From NCBI GenBank assembly GCA_903862715.1, contig CAIOYY010000001.1:1-60466 (forward strand): DNA of 60,466 bases. The letters run 5' to 3'. The position numbers and the translations under genes were made by a program. The notes under the pieces are model-generated. The model ran no database searches, was not told the origin of the DNA, and was given only the letters and a program-made list of their open reading frames with translations. Source of the DNA: an uncultured Alphaproteobacteria bacterium (GTDB lineage: Bacteria; Pseudomonadota; Alphaproteobacteria; Micropepsales; Micropepsaceae). Every line of letters starts with the position of its first letter. Positions within the stretch are counted from its first letter, which is position 1. Positions 56,401 through 60,466 of this stretch are shown in pieces.

Positions 56401-59400
56401 CGCGGAAATTCTCCACCTGCATCAGGACGACACCGTCGTCGTCCATGATCGTGATTTCGCCGCCGATGTTTCTTGCAGAGACACTGGTGACTTTGCACAG
56501 GCACCAGACGCGCGACGGTATCGCACGCAGCGAGGACACGCGCTCGATGGAGACCGGAACAAAAACCGCACTGGGATCGACGCGTTTGTCATTGGGATCG
56601 AGCGCCGCCATGAGCGCCTGGAATGACGCGTCGAGAACGGTGGGATGAACAATGCCATCCGCGTCGCCTGCGAGCGCCGGATCCAGTGCGATCTCGGCCA
56701 GCACCCATCCCGAGGACCGGCGAAGGCTGCGCACCGCCTGAAAATAGGGACCATATTCGAGACCGCGTTCGGCGAGTGCCGAATAGAAGCCTTCGCGCGC
56801 CACGACTTCGGGACATTTCTTCTTCAGCTCGTCGAGATCGAACCGGCTGTCCGCAACGCGCGCATGAGCGCCGGACAAGCGCGCCTGCGCCGACGTAGCC
56901 CAGCCGGCATTCTCACCTGAGCGACGGCCATGAACCGCTATGTCTTTCGCGTCGGAAATGCGGGTGCGCAGAACGGGCTTTTCGGCAGCGCCGAATACCA
57001 GCGCATTTTCGAAACGCACATCCTCGAGCACGCCATAATCCTCGGTGGACATGGCCTGTTGCGCGGCGAGCATCATGTGCACATAGGCGGCGCCGGGGTA
57101 GACGACAAAGCCGTCGACTTTGTGATCCCACAGATAGGGCGCGATATTGTGGTTGAGCTCCGTCTGCCAGGTGGGATCGGGATCGGTCTGGCGTTTGCCC
57201 AGAAGACCGTCATCGGCGCGGCCGGTGCGGTCGGCTTCGGAATCCGAAGATTCAATCCAATGCCGTTCACGGTGCCAGGGATAGAGCGGCAATGCGAGAT
57301 GCGGATTATCGTTGCCGAACATCTTGCCCCAGTTCACCGCAACGCCGGAACAATGCAGCCCCGCCAGCACTTCAAGCATGCGACGGAATTCTGCGTCGCC
57401 GCGCTTTAAGGAGCTGAGAACACGCACAGGCAGATGCTCCGCCGATGCGATTTCTCCCAGCGCCGCGCCGAGCACAGGATGAGGACCGATTTCGAGGAAC
57501 GTATGATGGCCATTGCGGATCATGAAAGCGGCGGTTTCAGAGAAACGCACCGGCTCGCGCACATTGCGCCACCAATAATCGGCATCATGCAGGGCATCGG
57601 CGACCAGCGACGACGTGACAGTCGAATACAGCGTCATCTTCGGACGCTGCGGCGCGAGCGCCTGCAGGGAGTGTTTGATTTCCGCTTCGATCGGAATCAT
57701 CTGGTGGCTATGATAGGCAACTTCCACATGCAGGCGGCGATTGAAGATCGTCTCCTCACTTAGAAGCGTCGCGATTTCCTCGAGGGAATCGACATCGCCC
57801 GCAAGCGCCAGGGAGGTCGGCGCGTTGATTGCGGCAATCGAGACCCGCCCTTCATAGAGCGAGAGAATTTCTTCGGTTGTCGCGACTGGAAGCGCGGCAG
57901 CCAGCATGCTGCCCTGCCCCGCGACCTTTTGCTGGCAACGGCTGCGCTGGAAAGCGACAAGCGCCGCGTCGGAAAGCGAGAGCGTTCCCGCCAAATAAGC
58001 AGCGCTGATTTCGCCAACGCTGTGGCCGACCACGGCAGAGGGTTCGACACCCCAGGAACGCCAAAGGGCGGTCAGGCCGACTTGAAGAATAAAATTCGCG
58101 GGCTGCGCGATGTCGTTCGATTTCATGCGGGACACATTTTCGTCCCGGTTCATTTCCTCGAGGATCGACCAGCCGGCATGGGCGCGAAATGCCTCATCGG
58201 CCTCGACGGCGGCGGCGCGATAAACGGGTTCGCGGTCGAAAAGTTCGCGCCCCATGCGCCACCATTGCGGGCCCATTCCCGTAAAAAGAAAGACCGGTCC
58301 CGCGCTGTCGCTGGCCGATGCAAACCCCGTAACGACGCCGTTCACGGGCGTACCTGCCGCATAGGCTTCGAGTTTTTCGCAAGCCTCCGCCGCCGACGCC
58401 GCAACAACGGCAAGGCGGTGGCGATGATGGGAGCGGCGCAACGCGGCGGCGCGGCAAAAATCGAAAAAGGATTCGGTGCCGGAGCTAAGGCGCGCAACAT
58501 AGGCGCGCGCCAGATCCGAGAGCGCCTCGGGACTGCGCGCGGAGATCAGCAAAAGATGCGGTGCCGCAGCGTTTTCTTCGTCGCGCGGCGCGTCTTTCGG
58601 AGAGACCACCGCTTCCGGCGGCTCTTCCAGAACCGCGTGGGCGTTCGTTCCGCCGAAGCCGAAGGAATTGACGCTGACGCAGGCGGGCCCGCCATTGCGC
58701 GGCAGTGCTTCTTCCTCAAGCGGCACGCGCAATCCCAGATCGGCAAACGGAATATTGGGGTTGAGGGTGCGGATGTGGATTTGCGGCGGCACGCGGCGTT
58801 TGGAAAGAACCAGCGCGGCCTTGATGGTTCCAGCGACGCCGGCGGCGGCTTCAAGATGGCCGATATTGGCTTTGACAGAGCCGATCAGACAGGGGCCTTG
58901 CACTCCGCGCGATTGCCCGACCACACTGCCCAGCGCGCGCGTTTCAATCGGATCGCCGACCGGTGTCCCGGTACCATGCGCTTCGACAAAGCTGATCTGG
59001 TGCGGCTCGACGCCCGCTTCTTCATAGACGCGACGGATCAGCGCTTCCTGTGCAACGGGATTCGGCACGGTAATGCCAGAAGTACGTCCATCCTGATTGA
59101 CGCCGGTGCCGCGGATCAACGCATAGATGCGGTCGCCATCGGCGAGTGCGGCATCGAGCGGCTTCAGGACGACCACGCCTGCACCTTCGCCGCGCGCATA
59201 ACCATCGGCGCGGGAATCGAAGGTTTTCGAACGCGAATCGGCGGCAAGGAAGCCGCCCTTGGACATGGCGATGGGATATTCCGGCTTGAACATGATGTTC
59301 ACGCCGGCGGCCAGCGCAATCGAGCAATCTCCGCTCCAGAGATCGCGGCAGGCATAGTTCAACGCTACCAGAGAAGAAGAACACGCCGTGTCGATGGTGA

Positions 59401-59959
59401 TGCTGGGACCACGGAAATCGAAGGAATAGGACAGGCGATTGGCGAGCATGCCCAGCGTCGCGCTGGTCGCGGTGTGACCACTGATCAGATCCCGATTGGC
59501 CGGGCTTAATTGGTGAATAAGACTGTCGGTCGTAAATCCACCGACATAAACGCCGGTCAGACTGCCGATAAGCTGGTCGGCGGGAATCCCGGCGTCTTCC
59601 AGCGCTTCCCAGGCGGTTTCGAGGAGAATGCGCTGTTGGGGATCGAGACAAGCGGCTTCACGCGGCAAGATTCCGAAGAAGTCGGCGTCGAAGTCGGTGA
59701 TTTTCTGCTTGATGAACCCGGCCTCGCGGCTGATCGACGTCCCAGGCATCTCGTCATTCTGGTCGCTGTAATGTTCAACATTCCAACGGGTAGGCGGAAC
59801 GGGCGACAGCGCATCGACACCGCGGGAGAGAAGCGACCAGAAAGCTTCCGGATCATTTGCGTCGCCAGGAAACCGGCAACCGATGCCGACAATGGCTAGC
59901 GGTCTTCGAGTGCCCAGTTTCGAGGCAGAAGACGCCCCTTTCCGCGACACGTAATTCAT
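53429..59959 (-). CDS. highly reducing single-module type I polyketide synthase (KS-AT-DH-ER-KR-ACP)
   Basis: A 2176-residue multidomain synthase. KS (~18-440): active Cys193 in DTACSSSLVALNYAC, with His in EAHGTGTPVGDP and NIGHLEAAAG. AT (~560-870): nucleophile Ser647 in GHSVGEISAAY, and AYHSHQM at the specificity site suggesting malonyl-CoA. DH (~915-1200): His946 in HKVDGFVVYPG, Asp in LDASFQALM. Then a structural region without a methyltransferase motif; ER (~1470-1780) with LLHAASGGVGLAAIQVARW; KR (~1790-2000) with TGGFGAFG, LDD and NYGAANA; ACP (~2055-2135) with Ser2099 in GVDSLMM. No thioesterase or reductase release domain follows. ATG 59959 has GGGGGG nearby. Complete beta-carbon reduction at each cycle predicts a saturated, fatty-acid-like chain made iteratively. 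Confidence 0.95.
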   Translation of the reverse strand: MNYVSRKGASSASKLGTRRPLAIVGIGCRFPGDANDPEAFWSLLSRGVDALSPVPPTRWNVEHYSDQNDEMPGTSISREAGFIKQKITDFDADFFGILPREAACLDPQQRILLETAWEALEDAGIPADQLIGSLTGVYVGGFTTDSLIHQLSPANRDLISGHTATSATLGMLANRLSYSFDFRGPSITIDTACSSSLVALNYACRDLWSGDCSIALAAGVNIMFKPEYPIAMSKGGFLAADSRSKTFDSRADGYARGEGAGVVVLKPLDAALADGDRIYALIRGTGVNQDGRTSGITVPNPVAQEALIRRVYEEAGVEPHQISFVEAHGTGTPVGDPIETRALGSVVGQSRGVQGPCLIGSVKANIGHLEAAAGVAGTIKAALVLSKRRVPPQIHIRTLNPNIPFADLGLRVPLEEEALPRNGGPACVSVNSFGFGGTNAHAVLEEPPEAVVSPKDAPRDEENAAAPHLLLISARSPEALSDLARAYVARLSSGTESFFDFCRAAALRRSHHRHRLAVVAASAAEACEKLEAYAAGTPVNGVVTGFASASDSAGPVFLFTGMGPQWWRMGRELFDREPVYRAAAVEADEAFRAHAGWSILEEMNRDENVSRMKSNDIAQPANFILQVGLTALWRSWGVEPSAVVGHSVGEISAAYLAGTLSLSDAALVAFQRSRCQQKVAGQGSMLAAALPVATTEEILSLYEGRVSIAAINAPTSLALAGDVDSLEEIATLLSEETIFNRRLHVEVAYHSHQMIPIEAEIKHSLQALAPQRPKMTLYSTVTSSLVADALHDADYWWRNVREPVRFSETAAFMIRNGHHTFLEIGPHPVLGAALGEIASAEHLPVRVLSSLKRGDAEFRRMLEVLAGLHCSGVAVNWGKMFGNDNPHLALPLYPWHRERHWIESSDSEADRTGRADDGLLGKRQTDPDPTWQTELNHNIAPYLWDHKVDGFVVYPGAAYVHMMLAAQQAMSTEDYGVLEDVRFENALVFGAAEKPVLRTRISDAKDIAVHGRRSGENAGWATSAQARLSGAHARVADSRFDLDELKKKCPEVVAREGFYSALAERGLEYGPYFQAVRSLRRSSGWVLAEIALDPALAGDADGIVHPTVLDASFQALMAALDPNDKRVDPSAVFVPVSIERVSSLRAIPSRVWCLCKVTSVSARNIGGEITIMDDDGVVLMQVENFRAQGLPKADSAAQGDPAGNWLYSYEWQEAEPHTSLEPISQVAGEWMIVSDDTRFGDDVEACLTAQGIACFQVRHGPTFVKEQPNTFRMALDSKQDWARLFDARKDKPIRGIAYLGGIEESLAGDDPTGVTTCTVALRLLQELAEQDDETKPRLFIVTRQVHRIGEDLEVRCPQQHALWGLGRVIMNEHPDFRCALIDFDDSYDDASIDALVAEFLADDAEDEVAFRGGKRFVHRLHRISAAAADTAEQAVTRSASTPFEMELTRLGDLSSLRFAECARRTPAPDEVELRIIGVSLNFKDVLKMLGVLSDDVLNGTFFGKAIGMEAAVEVVRIGDRVEKYAVGDRLVATLPHGCFRSYATVLAKDVHGVPALEDVDLYALAGAPIAFVTAYYGLHRLSRLRRGERVLLHAASGGVGLAAIQVARWCGAEVIATAGSEKKRAYLRSLGVEHVFDSRSLDFVDDVKRVTDGAGVDVVLNFLTGEAQDKSVSLLAPFGRFIEIGKRDIDENRGLGLRPFNRNLMFSSVDVDRMLAEKPELFDELLAEVWEHFVEGNFQPVPVTEYPIADLLEACQLMRRAEHMGKIVVRIEGEKLPLVPAKKPLFRANGSYLVTGGFGAFGLKVAEWMVDEGARTLVLLGRTGPTSDDANTTLERLAKRGVHVVSVAADISDEHALRRLFDRIAGGLPPLRGVFHAAAVLDDALLVHLDPERFARVMKAKAEGAWVLHRLTRGLALDYFVLFSSVSALVGNPGQANYGAANAFLDSLARFRAAQGLPATSINWGAIGEVGMAARDPAIEEWLNRVGIGSIPPAVAVKALGDVLRRGDVSVGVIDIDWGRWADFNSKAAESPKFSELIGATRGVADAANPVVAELAALDVAQRHGALMAYLKADIAQVLRLSPDRLDTGQALTDMGVDSLMMVEVQLAIEKRFGLNIPVMELSRDGSLMALADRLLDRLQLKSSATDAPAAKAESAAMIEGDRMLKKILGGESVSG

Positions 59960-60064
59960 ACGCCCCCCACAGATAAGCAATGCGCGACGCCACAAGCGAC
60001 GCGACCGACGCCAGAAAAAAGACCCATGCCCAATGCGTCAGCCAAATGACGGTATTCCTAAGGC

Positions 60065-60070
60065 ATTATA
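60065..60070 (-). promoter_or_regulatory. candidate -10 element for the PKS operon
   Basis: A perfect TATAAT on the minus strand in an AT-rich patch (60060-60090), about 105 nt upstream of the PKS start codon. A TTGAAA lies only 11 nt further upstream, too close for a normal spacer, so the -35 element is uncertain. Confidence 0.3.
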
Positions 60071-60363
60071 TTAACAGTGTTTTTCAAGGACGTATACGAA
60101 CCATAGGCTCCCGGACCCCATGTTCTGCGCGGCCCACGCTGTGTGACCGCCTCCGGACAACTGCCCGCCTACACCCTGAAATACCTAGCTGTTTCGCCTT
60201 GTGACGCAAATTTGATGCCGCCGCCAGCGGCAAACCGCGCCACGGCGCCGCAGCAAAGCCGGGGGCCAAAAGATGAGAAAAGCTTAATCTTGGGTATGAC
60301 CGGGTCTTACCTCAGGCCGCATGCCCGGGGGCGTGAAAAACACAGCCCTAAAACGTGGCCTAA

Positions 60364-60396
60364 CAAAAAGGGCGCACCCGGATGGATGCGCCCTTT
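60364..60396 (-). terminator. Rho-independent terminator of the gene at the window's right edge
   Basis: Arms 60387-60396 and 60367-60376 form a perfect 10-bp GC-rich stem with a 10-nt loop. On the minus strand it runs into TTTTTGTT. It lies 41 nt past the TAA at 60437-60439. Confidence 0.85.
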
Positions 60397-60436
60397 CTCG
60401 TGCCTGACAAAAGTTATCCCGGCGAGACGAACACCG

Positions 60437-60466
60437 TTACCAAGTCTTCGTCACCGTGAAGCTGAC
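60437..60466 (-). CDS. 3' end of a gene, possible outer-membrane beta-barrel protein
   Basis: Only nine codons plus TAA are inside the window: VSFTVTKTW. Alternating hydrophobic residues with a C-terminal aromatic residue fit the last strand (beta-signal) of an outer-membrane barrel such as a TonB-dependent receptor or porin. A strong terminator follows, so a minus-strand gene does end here. The identity is a guess from nine residues. Confidence 0.4.
   Translation of the reverse strand, partial: VSFTVTKTW

Larger units (their letters stand above)
59960..60436. other. 477-nt intergenic region upstream of the PKS
   Basis: Noncoding leader between the PKS start and the next gene on the same strand. 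It holds a candidate promoter near 60065-60070 and a terminator at 60364-60396 for the upstream gene. The remaining sequence (about 60090-60360) shows no tRNA-like fold, ORF with coding character or repeat that I can identify. Confidence 0.55.

Noticed and set aside
57929..59509. 526-codon open frame on the plus strand, antisense to the KS-AT region
   Set aside because: Same reasons: no recognisable motif and full overlap with intact KS and AT motifs on the other strand.
53429..59959. PUFA synthase or heterocyst glycolipid-type PKS
   Set aside because: There is a single ACP, a standard integrated AT and DH-ER-KR order, with no tandem ACPs or PfaB/C/D-like partners.
60090..60360. tRNA or small RNA gene upstream of the PKS
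   Set aside because: No cloverleaf, CCA end or conserved T-loop sequence could be found; only the terminator hairpin near 60364-60396 is structured.

Overview
The window is a dense, GC-rich bacterial chromosome segment (about 60% G+C by eye). It has short intergenic gaps, many 4-nt stop/start overlaps and frequent GTG/TTG starts. Gene content points to an alphaproteobacterium: DUF2093 and DUF4170 proteins, a divergent rsmE/ubiA pair, pmbA-IMPase-DUF4170 next to lipid A genes, fabI-histidine phosphatase-aroC, and the string HDAC-xseB-ispA-dxs-tlyA-RNA methyltransferase. Class 2 PyrD, ubiquinone genes, lipid A/Kdo genes and an Mla-type transporter indicate a Gram-negative envelope and respiratory metabolism. 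I cannot fix the genus. No rRNA, tRNA, CRISPR array, insertion sequence or phage gene was recognised.

Layout: 1-3.9 kb, rsmE (cut by the window edge), ubiA, a protein lysine methyltransferase-like gene and ubiD. 3.95-4.95 kb, a secreted retropepsin-fold gene split by an in-frame stop. 5.1-13.7 kb, pmbA, an IMPase, DUF4170, then msbA-like, waaA, lpxK and a lipid A acyltransferase, with a convergent M23 peptidase and DUF2093. 13.8-24.7 kb, housekeeping: xseA, purD, PAP2, terC, tadA, rluB, a CDF transporter, pdxH, a J-domain protein, fabI, a phosphatase and aroC. 24.7-34 kb, a C13 peptidase, an RNA methyltransferase, tlyA, dxs, ispA, xseB, an HDAC-family hydrolase, a small secreted protein and sppA. 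34-39.7 kb, amt-glnK and a divergent mlaE-mlaF-mlaD-lipoprotein operon. 39.7-45.8 kb, an accessory stretch: a thioredoxin-like protein, a three-domain RidA protein, a DUF336 protein, a DUF6152-like protein, a NarL-type two-component pair whose kinase has two in-frame stops, and two cupins. 45.9-50.2 kb, pyrD, a CoxG-like protein, pyrE and a HerA-like ATPase. 50.2-51.1 kb, a second histidine kinase, frameshifted.

The most notable system is at 51.2-60.0 kb on the minus strand. A single-module, fully reducing type I polyketide synthase (KS-AT-DH-ER-KR-ACP, no thioesterase) is followed by an alpha-oxoamine synthase whose start overlaps the PKS stop, then a short-chain dehydrogenase with the YPPDTDTP signature of 3-ketodihydrosphingosine reductases. 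The inferred pathway is: the PKS builds a saturated chain on its ACP, the PLP enzyme releases it by decarboxylative condensation with an amino acid, and the SDR reduces the 2-amino-3-ketone to a sphingoid-like amino alcohol. This parallels the logic of fungal fumonisin synthesis. Product and substrate amino acid are not determinable from the sequence.

Three genes (a retropepsin-like gene and two sensor kinases) carry four clean disruptions but are otherwise intact. This suggests either recent decay or residual sequence errors, and read-level checking would decide. Motif positions are from hand translation and may be off by a residue or so.
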